Assembly (NCBI GenBank): GCA_021613535.1
Contig: CP075497.1
Location: forward strand, 1,550,001-1,614,000
Reading direction: 5' to 3'
DNA length: 64,000 bases
Origin: Adineta vaga
Lineage: Eukaryota > Rotifera
In this document: positions 23,054 through 40,084 of the stretch, piece by piece
Layout of the letters: each line of letters begins with the position of its first letter
Numbering within the stretch: position 1 is the first letter of the stretch
Position numbers and translations under genes: made by a program
The notes under the pieces: generated by a model
The model's database searches: none
The model's input: the letters and a program-made list of their open reading frames with translations, nothing else
What the model was told of the DNA's origin: nothing

Positions 23054-24454
23054 TTATTGTACAGTTATTTACATTGACAATTATCATGCATATCAAAAAC
23101 ATTTATCTTGTTGAATTCTAATTGAAATTCTTTTTTTTTTCATATTTCATAAACATGAAATTATTCGTTTGGAAAAATGACTCTAATGATTTTAGGAAAT
23201 AATCATCTAAAACATTAATTTGATTTTAATTATCTTCAATTGTTGTCTCCTCAATCTAATCTCAAATGCCCAAAAAGCCACTTCGATTTTCTGATAGGGT
23301 GTAATATTTATTCTCGATATAGGAGATAATATCAATCGGTGTGGTAGCTTATTAACAATAGCTTTTCCAAAGAATTTCCCATTTACATGTGTTTATTTCG
23401 ATATTTATATCATGTACATCACGATTGGTATATGAAGTTACAGACGAACGATTGAAATTTATTACTATATGGCGGTTTATCCTATGTATATTACATTTCT
23501 TAACTAGCCAGAAGAAAGAGAAATGGCTTCAATGAAAATTTTATATTTATAAGACAAGCCCAGAAAATATTCACTGTAATGAAATTGCTGATAACAACTC
23601 ATTTCGTTATACGACAGATTAATATCTATTCTTCAATGCTGTATTTTAATTATAACTGTAAATACATTTTATCAGCAAAAAAAACATTTCACCCGATAAT
23701 TCAATTGAGAATTCTTACGTTAAGACTACTGGTTGAAAATCTCAGTTTGAATAAATTGATGCTTTCCTGGACAATCAGTAAAGAAGTATGTTGCTTATAA
23801 TATAGCTTTATATTTGTACATGAATTTATTTTTGATGTACGAAAGAAATTCGAAACAAGAATTTGCCATATTTTTCTTTTGTTTTAATAATTATGTGATT
23901 TCAAATATTAATATTAATTATATAACGAATACAAAAAGAGGGAACAGTTCGATTTTTCCAATATTTGAAAAGTTAAAAGATTTTTCAAAAAATTTTGTTT
24001 GACAGTGAATAATTAAGAAAGGATTTATTCCATAATTTAAAAAAAATGCAACTAGATATTTTAGATTTTGATAGATATTATTATTTTAAAATTTTGTTTT
24101 AATCTTTTGAGTGAATTTTAGAAAATATTCTAATCAATGGTTTAAATATGAAAAATGAATAAAGAAAGTATCTTTTAATTGATACTATTTCCATCTGGTA
24201 TATGTTGAATAGTGAAAAGAGGCATGATTCTTTCGATTTTCTCTTTCGTTTATTTATATTACTATTCGTTTCAAAGTGATTCATTGAAGATATATCAAAA
24301 AATGTTCTACTTTTTTTTTTGATATTTTAAAAATAAAATCTTGATGTAAAACAATCACAGTTCCATTCTTACAGAGTTTAATTGAATTAAATTCAGTTTT
24401 TATAAATAAAAATAAAAGTTATTTTCATTAATAATACAGGAGATTCATTTATAG
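23054..24454. other. Intergenic, AT-rich
   Basis: No convincing gene. Short open frames at 23579-23800 and 23814-24002 look like chance in very AT-rich DNA. Confidence 0.45.
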
Positions 24455-24868
24455 ATGATTTCCACAGAACGTGTTAAATTTTTGTTTCGTAAGATAGTGT
24501 TAAGTTTGATATGCTTTTACATACCATTAACAATATCAGGTTGACAATTTATTGCCATATGTTTACCTGATGATAATTGGAAATACAAGTTAATTTACAA
24601 AATGAATATTATGTTAGTTGGTTTTTCTGGTTTTGTTAGTAGTATCATGACGCCAATTCCATGGCGAACCAGACTATTCTCATTTAATACACTTTGCTGT
24701 GTTATTATATGCTTATTATCAATGTATTTATCATGGAGAGATCTGGGTGATTATATGAACGCTTTCAATATACATGTGTTACAGTTCATACTTGGTGTGA
24801 TTACATTTGCCTATGTTTTTATTACATATCTGCATTATTATCATTATATTGAAGCCAGATTGTTATAA
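24455..24868 (+). pseudogene. Small multi-pass membrane protein gene with in-frame TGA
   Basis: From an ATG at 24455 the frame reads MISTERVKFLFRKIVLSLIC into a first helix, meets TGA at 24542-24544, then continues open to 24868. The second part encodes three more hydrophobic helices (for example TLCCVIICLLSMYL and FILGVITFAYVFITYL). With the stop read through it would be about 137 residues. A shorter product could start at 24602 (MNIMLVGFSGFVSS). No family recognised; similarity to the neighbouring orphan membrane pair is only in size and layout. Confidence 0.45.
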
Positions 24869-26012
24869 AAGAAATAAATTTTAGTGAACTTTCTAGAAAG
24901 CAATACGAATACAGGTTATGCCAAAACTATAGACCTTCCCCCCCCCCCATATATCTTGTTGAAAAAATTTAATTTACGTTTTCAATAGACATGTGCTTGT
25001 TCAGTATATATGTTTGTTAGATAGATGAATATATGCACTATATCCATATATATAGCGACTAGTCGCCAGTTGCTGACCGGAGAGAGGCCGACGAGCGATT
25101 AGACGTTTGTTTAAGAGCTTTATAGGAAGGAAAATAAATACGGGTGATGCATTTTTCAGAAGTATTAAGCGATCAATTCTATGAATGTATATAAACAATA
25201 CTTGTTTTTCCTTTTCTCTTTGAGTCAATGATTTTGTGATACTTAGAAAGAATGAAAAGATGAAAAACACTGTTAAAAGGCTTTTATGTGTAAATTTTGG
25301 TTCGATCCGGATCCGGTCAGATCCAGGTCCCGCTTTATAGGTTTGCTGAGCACTCTTATCATTCTTTCAGAAAAGGGTCAACGAATCTAAAGGATGAGCG
25401 TTACTTGTGTTCTAGTTATTTCTAATTTATTGTTAGCTCATCCATATTAACTAGTCTTCTTTTTAAAGAAAAATTTGTGTATTATGGTTCTTAAATAGAA
25501 TTATCTAATGTATTATAGCATATGGCTTTACATATTGGTGTGGTATAGTAATGAAAAGTTTTGTTGATAAAACTGTATTGTAAACAATTTTTATCCCGTA
25601 ATGAAATCGTTAACTATATTTATATTATTTTTAATTGATCGAATTTCGTTATTTGTTCATTTACTTCGTTTTCATTTGTTTGTCGAAATTATAATTGAGA
25701 AAAGTTTTAGAAATAACCAAAAACAGATCGAATTTTCTATAGAGATTTTCCTGTAATGTAACATATACTGTTTCTACCGATTCCCTCTTCAACTTTATAT
25801 CAAAATGCAACGGTTCTACTCAAAAGATAGTGGTAGAAGAAGATTTGAAAATGTTTATCTATATTCATTTAATATCACGAAGACATATTGAGTGAACTGA
25901 ATTTACAAAAGAAAATTTATTGTTATTCAACAAAATCATAATAATTCTTGTGAAATTTTGTACCGGAAGAGCAGATTAACATTAATCATGAACTGCAAAG
26001 ATTGATAAAATT
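24869..26012. other. Intergenic with C homopolymer and a GC-rich patch
   Basis: A run of about 12 C lies near 24939-24950. A short GC-richer patch near 25300-25335 contains repeated GATCC/CCGGATC words. No gene recognised. Confidence 0.45.
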
Positions 26013-26240
26013 TTATTTTTGAAATGTCGAAATTTTTAAAGTATCTGATCTGGTATAATGTCTCGTAACATCATCTTCATTTTTACAATGTGAATCTGCT
26101 TGATTATTTGTTGAACCTGATGATGACATCCCAACTGAATGTTTCCCACCTGTAGAAAATTCACTTCCTCGAATATCTTCTGTACCTTCTTTTGCTTGAT
26201 TACTTGCTGATCCAGATGATGAAAAACCACCACTACTCAT
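26013..26240 (-). CDS. Gly/Ser-rich hydrophilin-like small protein, copy 2
   Basis: The protein has 75 residues and is a close paralogue of the gene at 18003-18230. About the first 55 residues are nearly the same, including SSSGSASNQAKEG and GGKHSVGMSSSGST, while the last 20 differ strongly. It is very hydrophilic and Gly-rich with one Cys and no Trp. The two copies lie 8 kb apart on the same strand, with the broken genes and mobile element between them. Conservation of the Gly/Ser part with a loose tail suggests the former is the functional portion. A role in water-stress protection is inferred from composition only. Confidence 0.65.
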   Translation of the reverse strand: MSSGGFSSSGSASNQAKEGTEDIRGSEFSTGGKHSVGMSSSGSTNNQADSHCKNEDDVTRHYTRSDTLKISTFQK

Positions 26241-26816
26241 TTTTTGTTTTCAATGATATAAATTTTATCAAATAAGATAAAACTTTCTCCACGAATGAAA
26301 TGGTCGAACATATCATCCGTATGAGTAACCTTTGCTTTTTACCATGCGTCATTAACATTTACTGTGTATTATACCTTACGTCCTTTATTTATCAGATATG
26401 AGATTATATTCATTAAAACACTATGTTATAGATAACAATAAGAATAGAGATTCTTCTCCTTGAAAGTCGCTTTTCTTTTTTCTTCATTAATAAAATCAAG
26501 GTATTCATCATCGAAAAATGAATGATTTATTCATAAATAGATGAATGGATGGTTACTTATTCCAAATTTTTTGGAAGATTACTCATCAATTGCAGAAAGA
26601 ATCGTATAGTTAATGAAGATCAAAGACCAAGAAAACATCTTCTATCGCTCGTAAATACATATGAATCAATTGATTGAAAAGAATAAGTATATGTATATAT
26701 ATTTATATTTATATTAATAATAATTGTATTCGATATCTCGAAAGAAAAATTAAAGAAGAAGATTTTATACAAGAAGATCACATGACGAGTGATTACTAAA
26801 TGGATAATAGTTGATT
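26241..26816. other. Intergenic, AT-rich
   Basis: Nothing recognised; includes the 3' flank of the kinase gene. Confidence 0.45.
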
Positions 26817-29193
26817 TTAGGATAATTTATTTGCATTATGATTGGATATGGTTGGAAGAGATGATGTGGAATCATTTGAATAATTCTTTTTAATTAATTT
26901 TAAATTATTTGTTGTGGAAGAACGTGGAGTTGAATTCGATGGTGATGATGAAGTTCCATGGCCAAAGGAATTATTTGATGTTAAACGATGTCGAGATGAT
27001 CTTGGAGATAAGATCAAATCATTTTGAGATTGAGAACGATCGAATCCAATTTGATTTGATTGAAATTTTGATAAAACATTTATTGGATGAGTATCATTTG
27101 AATTCATTGAATCTGTTGACTGAAATTCAAGATTTTTTTTATTAAAATAAAAAGAATTTTTTCGTTCTTTACTAAATCATTTTGTTTGTGATGATTTGAA
27201 GAAGGAACATCTGACTCATGTGTTGTATGAATTGAACGTCGTGGTGTCTTTTAAAACAAAAAAATAGATATTTTTCAAATGAAATTCTTTCAATCAAACT
27301 TTAATTAAATCTGACGGATGTCGATTTGGTTTCGAAGAAAATTTATTTTTCTCATAAACTGTTTTTTTCTCTATAAGATTTAATTTTGTTTGATCAACAT
27401 TGGATTTTGTTGATACATCTGTTTCTTCATCATTTTCTTTTAATGTTGAAGAATCAATTTCTGTTCGTTCAGTTTCAGCTTGAAATTCTCTCATCATTGT
27501 TATTATATCTTTCGCTGCACCTTTATCTGATCGACCCTATTCAAGAAAAATTCTTTTATTAAAATAAAATCATTTTTTATTTTTCTTCGAAATTTACCGT
27601 TAACCATGGATGAACAGTTAATTCACCCATTGTTCGACGATGAACTGTATCAAAAACAATCATTCCTTGTAAAAAGGCAAGTCCTGAAAAGAAACAAAAG
27701 AATTTCTTTGATAGAAAAAACAAAAGTATCAACCTTCGGAAGATAAATTTTTGAATTTGTCAGAATCATATCGAAGCTTTTGTGTGCGAATCAATTCTAA
27801 TAAACGCTGTTCATTATTGGCAATATATGGATGACGACCGGTAATTCTATTTCAATTGAAAAAAGAAAAACAACGTTAAATAAATAAACAGAAACAAAAG
27901 AATAAACTTTTCCATCTACTTTTTCTATTCGTTAATAATCAAAACAGAAACTTTCATTATCTGTTACTCTCAACCTTTCTTATTTTATTCGAGATTTGAA
28001 TGTTTTTTTACTTGAGTACATTTAAATGTATAAGCCATTTATATGAGACGTGAACGCCATCGGCTCACATGTAAAGATTGTACTTTCTCAGGTACTTCTC
28101 AGCAGCGAACATAAATTTTCATGAACCTTCTACCAATACATTTTTTCTGTCATCTATTTCCAACCTCGTAAATCTCTTCCACTAAATCCCTAGAGATTTC
28201 TACTATGGGACGAGGTATAGTTAACTTACAAATAAAACATAATAATTCCTAAAGCCCAAACATCACATAGTGCACTGTAATTTTTATTATCTAATATTTC
28301 TGGTGCCATATATCTATTGAAAAATACAAATGAAATTTTCTTTCGATAAGAATAAGAAATGTCTTACAAAGGAGTTCCACAATATTCATTAAAAAGTGAA
28401 TCTGTATTTGTTATACTTTGTTTTGAACTTAATCCAAAATCAGTAACCTTGAAAAGAAAGAATTTTTCATATAATTTAAAAAAAAGAAAAACTGTCTCCA
28501 AATACTCGAATATCAAATTCATCTGTTTTTGTCATTGGAATATTTTTTAATAGAATATTTTCTAATTTCAAATCACGATGAACAATATCTAAAACATATA
28601 AATACAAAAAGGAAAAGTCTTTAGTCAACGATGATTTTTTACCCATTTTATGAAGATAATATAAAGCATTGACTAATTTTGACATAATTTGTTTAACAGT
28701 TTCTTCAGGTAATGGACCAATTTTTTTCAAATGTAAACCTAATTCACCTCCTTCACATAATTCTACAATTAAATATAAATTCTAAAAGATAAAAAAGAAA
28801 AAACTTGTTTTCATTCTTCCAATTTGAAATGAACGTTACTTGAGATGATTCAAGTACTTCATGAAGTTGAATTAGATTTGGATGATTAACTTCCTTTAAT
28901 AATTTAACCTCATTTTCAAGAACTGATGCTTTGATTTTATTTCCAGGCTAAGTTAATAATCAAAGAGTTCAATAGGAAATATTAGAAAATCTTTCGTTTA
29001 CCTTTTTTTGGATTGTTTTCATAGCATAAAAAAGATCTGTTTCTTTATTCCTTACACGAAAAACCGTTCCAAATGTTCCTTCACCTAATTTATTTAAAAC
29101 TTCATATCTTGTATCTAATGTTGCATCGTCATAAAGACGTGAATGAGTTATCTGACGATTGGATAATGTTTGTTTATTCCTTTCTTGTGCCAT
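26817..29193 (-). CDS. STK33: Serine/threonine protein kinase, STK33-like
   Basis: Eleven exons (from the start: 29002-29193, 28840-28947, 28643-28781, 28506-28588, 28368-28447, 28230-28313, 27734-27846, 27598-27683, 27300-27536, 27173-27247, 26817-27119) give about 499 residues. The kinase core is complete: GEGTFG glycine loop, YAMKT lysine, a C-helix Glu in LENEV, catalytic HRDLKLEN, DFG (VTDFGLSS), and APE (YMAPEIL). VELCEGGEL, IVHRDLKLENI and HPWLTG followed by MMREF match STK33 of the CAMK group. The C-terminal third is Ser/Asn-rich and probably disordered. The start MAQERNKQ is chosen; an in-frame ATG lies 36 bp upstream. It is probably active. All splice junctions keep frame, so this gene reads as intact, unlike many accessory neighbours. 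Confidence 0.88.
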
Positions 29194-31298
29194 TAAACCA
29201 CGAGAAATGAAAAAAAGAACTGAAATCAAAGCAGAAGAATAAAAAAAAACGATTTAACACAAATCAAAATCATCACTAACAATGTCTTCAAGAATTGAGA
29301 ATAATAAAAGATCTTTGACGAACAAAACATTCATTAACTTCACCTAAATAAAGAAAACAAAAGGAAACTTTTTTTTTAATATCTAAGTAAAAATCTGTCA
29401 ATTTCTCAATACATTAACATCTCTGTTCTGCATAAACATTCAAACTTACTGGCAAATAAAATTTAACGAAAACAAACACCAAGAGCTTTTTTTTTTTCTT
29501 CCTATTTTTTTCTGTAAAGTAAAGAAGAAGAGAAAAAAGAGCGTAATGGTATTGCTCACTCACTTCAATCAAAGAAAAAAAAAGTTCTTTAAAGAATATC
29601 TAGGTGAAAGTTGCTACATTTATAATTGTTCTACTCAATTAATGAAATTGATATGTAATCGGATATTTACAATTTCTCTTCATTTTTATTTAATTATTTT
29701 TTCGATTAAATCAAAAGATGAAGAAATCGGAGAAGATTTTTCTTTGTTATTGACAGATCAAATTCTGATAAAGAGATTATCTCGATGTTTTTATTAACAA
29801 ATGACAACTACCTCGATTTTTTATGGTTCATTGAAGTAGAACAATGTTTTTCAGTAAAATTATCTGAAGAATTTAATAGACGATTACCTTTGATATTCGT
29901 TTCGAGAAATATTAATTTTGAAGAAACAAAAAAAGTAATTTGTAAAATAATTAATAGAAGAAAAATGAATAAAATGTGTCGTTTATATTTTTTAATGTTT
30001 TATATTTCCTTGAAAATTCGTTCGATATCTGATTGAACTTTTATTCTTATTCTTGACACTTTTCATGCGTTATTTTCCTGTTGACACTCAACAACAGACC
30101 CACGAACAATTTCCGTTTCATCGATCGATCTGAGAGAGAGAAAAAGAGAAAAAATAGACCATTTTTTCTTCACAGATTTTATGATTCATTCAAAACTTAC
30201 ATTAATCATTTCAATCTACTCATTGCTCTTGTTACCATAGTTACATCTCTTTCGAATTATTTTGCATTCAAATTTTCGAAAAATATTCACATAGAACATG
30301 AAAATAAATTCAACCTTTCACAAATTTTTGTAAATTCTCTTTCATATATTGATTTATAGATGTCGTTCTTTTCTTTGGTATTGAAAAAATTGAACTGAAA
30401 GTGTTTCTAATCAAATACATCGCATGAGTCTGTCATGTCACTTTTATGACTGAATGTTAGAGAAGAATTCAATGCAGATAGACTTATTCAATCTATAAAA
30501 AATGATTTCATAGTTATCTTTGATTATTTTTGCGCTCAAAACAATATTAAATGGAAATAAAAGACGAGAGGTATCACAGAACCGACCGTTTCCGTACCGA
30601 ATTCTTCTACATTGAGATGTTATGAAAACGATTAGGTTATTGATTTTGCGAAAGTTTAATATAACACTGTACTTCTGCTTTTACACATTCTTCCTTGCTA
30701 AGGTTCTTTTTTGACGAAGTTCATTATGTTCTAAACAATAGGAAAAAAAATATCATGCATATGATGATTTCAAGGTACACATTTTATCGGTCATTTTGAT
30801 TCTCAACGGTCGATGGTGTAAGAAATGATTGTATCTGTATGTACAAAACGAAAACCTGTTTATATATCGTTTTCTTTATTAAAAGTAACAACCTATTTTG
30901 ATGAAAAATATAGACAAGCTACATGTATGTCCGAGAACTTCTGTCGCACATCAATGACAAAATTATCAAGCTTACTTTTGAGCTACACACAATGTGACGT
31001 GTTCTTAATCGTATATCAGTTATCCAAAACTTTCTTCATTATCATTGATGAATTTCAGAAGTAAAACACTTCTAGAGCATTTCATAGGTATAATGATTTC
31101 AACATCTTTTAAGTCAACTTCTGTCAACAGCAACGATATATTCTACATTAACTAAACTGAATATATATGAAAAGAAGTACAGTATTTACTTATAAATGAA
31201 TGAAATTAGTTCATATGAATTATTTGAATAGATTTTGTATATATTTACATTTATTGATTATCAAACACCGAAAAAAAACGACTGCTTTCGTTGTCATT
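29194..31298. other. Intergenic, AT-rich
   Basis: About 2.1 kb. Several open frames of 60-92 codons (29546-29797, 29785-30036, 30081-30359, 30825-31064) lack motifs and are probably chance. Confidence 0.45.
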
Positions 31299-36509
<5,211 letters not shown>

Positions 36510-36660
36510 CTATAATGAACTTGTGTACACTATTTGATTAAATTTATCCTAAAAAAAAATGGCCTATTTTGTAAGTAGCAGATCAAATCATTCATGTATT
36601 TATTTCCATTTGAAGTGTATTTAGAGAATATATTTTTGTATTATTTTTTATATTGATCAT

Positions 36661-36840
36661 CTTGTATGACGGGAAATTTATCTTCGTCAAGATTTCGAAT
36701 CGAATGAGTCAATCCCATTATGTGGGTTCTTTGTTGTTCCCAAAGAAAACCCATGAAATACATTGAGATGACGATAATCTGATCCCACGTGCGTTGAAAT
36801 GGGAGAAAATCGTCGTCTTATTTATTTTCCTTCCTTCCAA
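36661..36840 (-). promoter_or_regulatory. Shared upstream block, copy at the ABCC gene
   Basis: About 180 bp, roughly 150 bp upstream of the ABCC start. It matches 48403-48587 upstream of the PKS start in the same orientation, with most positions identical. Fully conserved words include ATTTCGAATCGAAT, GTCAATCCCATTAT, CCCAAAGAAAACCCATGAAA, GATGACGATAATCTGATCC and ACGTGCGTTGAAATGGGAG. This copy has a CACGTG E-box where the PKS copy has TACGTG. Inverted TGGGTT/AACCCA words could form a hairpin. It is either a common promoter element or a dispersed repeat that landed upstream of both genes. Confidence 0.6.
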
Positions 36841-37381
36841 ATGTCACTATGAACTTACAACCATTTTCAAAAAGAACATCGATTCGTTGACATATTCATG
36901 AAACAATAGACTGTTACATCTACAAATACTCAAAAACAACGAGCTCGTAAATATGAAAAATTCTGATGTGTACAAAAGTATTCTAAGCAACTACACGGAG
37001 ACTAATAGTCGTGCCTATGCTTCAAGAGGAGAAAAGTAAAACTTCTTTACTCCAAAAGACGATAAGAATAACTGAAGTCTCGCTTTTTTCCCTTGAAGAA
37101 TTCCCATCCGATGATAATAACGATCAATTGTTTTATTATGGGAAAGTACCATTGGTCACAATAAATTTTCAATATAAATACAAAACCCAGTCTCAAGGAT
37201 TTCTACATTCATTGCTTTCACTTTCAATCCACAAATCGAGTAATAATTAAGTAAGCAGAAAGAATATTGTTCTTATAATTTTATAATCTATAATAATATT
37301 CAACAGTGTGATTAGAATATTTCAAAATCGTGTTTAAAAATGTCAATAACGTTTCTTCATTTCTTTGAATAGATTGTAACT
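36841..37381. other. Intergenic between divergent ABCC and secreted-protein genes
   Basis: A short open frame (37011-37250) has no motif. No further feature recognised. Confidence 0.4.
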
Positions 37382-37729
37382 ATGAAATTCAGATTTAATA
37401 TTCTTTCAATTTCAACTATCTGCTTATTCATTTTCGGAATGATAATAAAAGAGACAATTGCTGGTGATTGTGATGGAACTCATTGTGGATGTTACAATGA
37501 ATATTGTTGGTCTTATATTAAAGAAAGACACAATTCTGATGGTATATCATGGTGTTATACTCAAAATACTGCTATTAATACAAGACATCAAGAATGGCAA
37601 CCTTGTACAAATAATCATGATTGTTATTCAAATCGACCATGTATTAATTTCATTCGTTCTAAAACAGAGGACGAAGAAAATAAATCTTCCAATGATTGGG
37701 ATTTGTTCCAATGGTTGGACATTATCTAA
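37382..37729 (+). CDS. Secreted cysteine-rich protein, unknown family
   Basis: Single exon, 115 residues. The N-terminal 27 residues are a signal peptide (FNILSISTICLFIFGMII core). The mature part has eight cysteines, starting CDGTHCGCYNEYCW, then WCYTQ, then CTNNHDCYSNRPC, followed by an acidic tail rich in Asp/Glu/Ser. An even number of Cys fits four disulfides. No known domain recognised. It is the only plus-strand gene in the 31-48 kb block and sits between the carotenoid oxygenase and the ABCC gene, divergent from the latter. Whether it works with them is unknown. Confidence 0.72.
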   Translation: MKFRFNILSISTICLFIFGMIIKETIAGDCDGTHCGCYNEYCWSYIKERHNSDGISWCYTQNTAINTRHQEWQPCTNNHDCYSNRPCINFIRSKTEDEENKSSNDWDLFQWLDII

Positions 37730-37952
37730 CTTTATTTCAATTCCAATCTAATTCATTATCTGTTCGTTTTCTTTTTTACGAAATAAAATTTGTGATCTTT
37801 ATCTCTTGGAAATTACTCAATTACTATGTTAAGATAATATATATTTTTATTGAACGGACTAACATCAATGAATTTAATAAAAAAAACTACAGAATAGATC
37901 TTTTTCTAGAAAAAATCAATTCCAATATATATATAAAATTCTTATCCGACAA

Positions 37953-39680
37953 TCAATTATAAAAATTTCCATGTAATGAAAAAGGAATATGTACAGGTAA
38001 ATACGCTCGGGTTATTTCTTGAAATGTTTTCGCATCTAATAGAAGTATAAATGATTTGTTTGTTTGTTGTTCGAAAATAATTGTTAAAATAATTCCATCA
38101 TCTTCTTCGAGAGATTCAGGTTTAGGAACAAAGATTGGTTCACTCGGAGATGTGCATGGTTCTTTCCATAATCCAGTAACTTGTTGACTTTCAATATCAA
38201 TTTTAACTAATGCATCAAAGAAATAATTAGGTGGACCTCGAACAGCATAGATAAAACGATAAAATTTTCCGGTAAAATTCGAATTAATTCTTGGTAAATC
38301 AATTTGTATTGGAACAAGACTATTTTTATAAGAAATTGGATAAGTTTGTTCATGAGATAATTGCCGAACATTTTCAAATGGTTCTGTACATCGTTTTGTA
38401 TTTAAATTCAGATGAAATCTTCGAATAAAACCTAAACCAGATGGAAAAATATTCTCTCGAAGTTTATTTAAAGATAATTCTTTAACTAAACGATGATCAT
38501 CATATGCACAAATATCAATAATAATCGAATCTTTCATTTGATAAGCATTTATATGATGAAATGTAAAAAATCCTGGACCAGATATTCGTGCAATTTCTTC
38601 GCCATTATCCAAATTTATGATTCGAAAATAAGTTGGTAATGATTCATTCCATTTAAACATATCTGTTAAGACTTTACCAGATAAAAGTGTTCCAAGACTT
38701 TTTTTCAAAGAAAAATGTAAGGGAATTTCTGATAAGATAAGATAATCTTCAGTTATTGATGCACTATGCATATATGATGCACCATGTTCATAGTTATAAC
38801 GAAATGATTTTGTTTGAGATTTTATTGAATTATTGTATTTTTTTCCACGTTCATTCATATTTCTTGTAATGGAAAGAAATCGTCCACCTTCATCGAAATC
38901 AGCTTCATTATTATTAAAATCTATTCAAAAGAATAAAACTTCGTTTTTATGTTAAGTTAAACTTTCGATATTGATTGAAACTTACCAGTCGTCGATGATA
39001 AATTATTTTGTTCTTCATTATCATAAATGAAAATGACATCTAACCATTGTCCATTCGAACGTGTCATTCTTGTTGCATAACCAACTGTCATCTTTCTCTT
39101 TGAATCATACATAACATGAGCTGTTGTTAATGTTAGAATTTCTGTTTTCAATTCTTCGGCATATGGTAATGTTACTAATGGTCCAACGGTATCTAAGGTA
39201 TTTTCATCGATAATATAACCAGGTATTGTTTCTGTTAATGCCAATAATTCATTATTTACTCGTTGAATCGTCACTCCTGTATCATCCGTGAATAATTGTC
39301 CGTTCATTGCGGAAAAAATTAATTGAAATCGACCAAAAATAGTTTTACATGGATCAGAAGCGAAATTGTCGAGTAGTAAGATGACCATGTTTTAAAGATT
39401 CTTTGTAAGTATGAGATTTAATAAAAGAACTTTGAAAATAAATTGTATTTGATTGTCCATCAATCTTATATTTTTGTATATATGCAAAACCATCGAATGG
39501 ATGATTAACACTTGTTTTCGGATCATTGTTTAATTCAAATTGTCCAGGACCATTTCGATATAAACAACCTTTTAACCATAATGGAAGTTGTTTATCAAAT
39601 GTTAATTTTACTTCTTTATTGTATTCTTCTGTACTATTAAATAAACCGGAATTATTCCATTTTTCGTTATTCGTATCCAT
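37953..39680 (-). CDS. Carotenoid cleavage oxygenase (BCO/RPE65 family), one frameshift
   Basis: Two exons, 38986-39680 and 37953-38920, about 550 residues. N-terminal GCLYRNGPGQFEL and HPFDGFAYI are family hallmarks. The four iron-binding histidines are all present, in TAHVMYD, MHSASITEDY, FHHINAY and PFSLHGNF. SDPCKTIFGRF marks the conserved DPCK stretch. The frame breaks once near 39360: RQF is followed by an extra base before ASDPCK. These non-haem iron enzymes cleave carotenoid or other conjugated double bonds with O2. No membrane segment; probably cytosolic or membrane-associated. It starts about 400 bp after the PKS stop, on the same strand. A role in tailoring a polyene is speculative; ordinary retinoid metabolism is the default. 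Confidence 0.9.
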
Positions 39681-40084
39681 GTGAAAAGAATTTTATCTCG
39701 TCTGTGTAATACTTTATGAGTCGGATAAAAGTAGAATATCTAGAATAGAAATCGTCTTTTCAAAACTATCAAGAGAGTAGTTAGTGACAAATTTTCTCTT
39801 TGCTTCTACCTGTTCGCGCCATTCCTCAGTTTTCTGTATACAAACTAGTCAATGTTTTATCTGCATCTTGAGAATCTTCTTATATAAAGACTTTTTTTAT
39901 TCTGTCCGGGAGAAAATTCATTGCGTGGGAAAAAGGATGGGAGGGAATTCTCTGAGTAATATTTAGGCTCATGTACTATGAATAAACTATGGACTTTAAT
40001 CTGATTGGTTTAGAATTGATCTAGTTACTCATAGGAAACGATTGAGTTATTATTCGAGAAAATTTATTTAAAAAGAAAAGCATA
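39681..40084. other. Intergenic between PKS and carotenoid oxygenase
   Basis: About 400 bp holding the PKS 3' end and the oxygenase promoter. No copy of the block shared by the PKS and ABCC genes is seen here. Confidence 0.5.

Noticed and set aside
29546-30359. Cluster of three open frames of 83-92 codons
   Set aside because: No motifs, no splice logic, hydrophobic/Lys-rich composition typical of chance frames in AT-rich DNA.
37011-37250. Open frame of 79 codons between ABCC and the secreted Cys-rich gene
   Set aside because: No recognisable domain or signal peptide and no conserved context; too weak to call.
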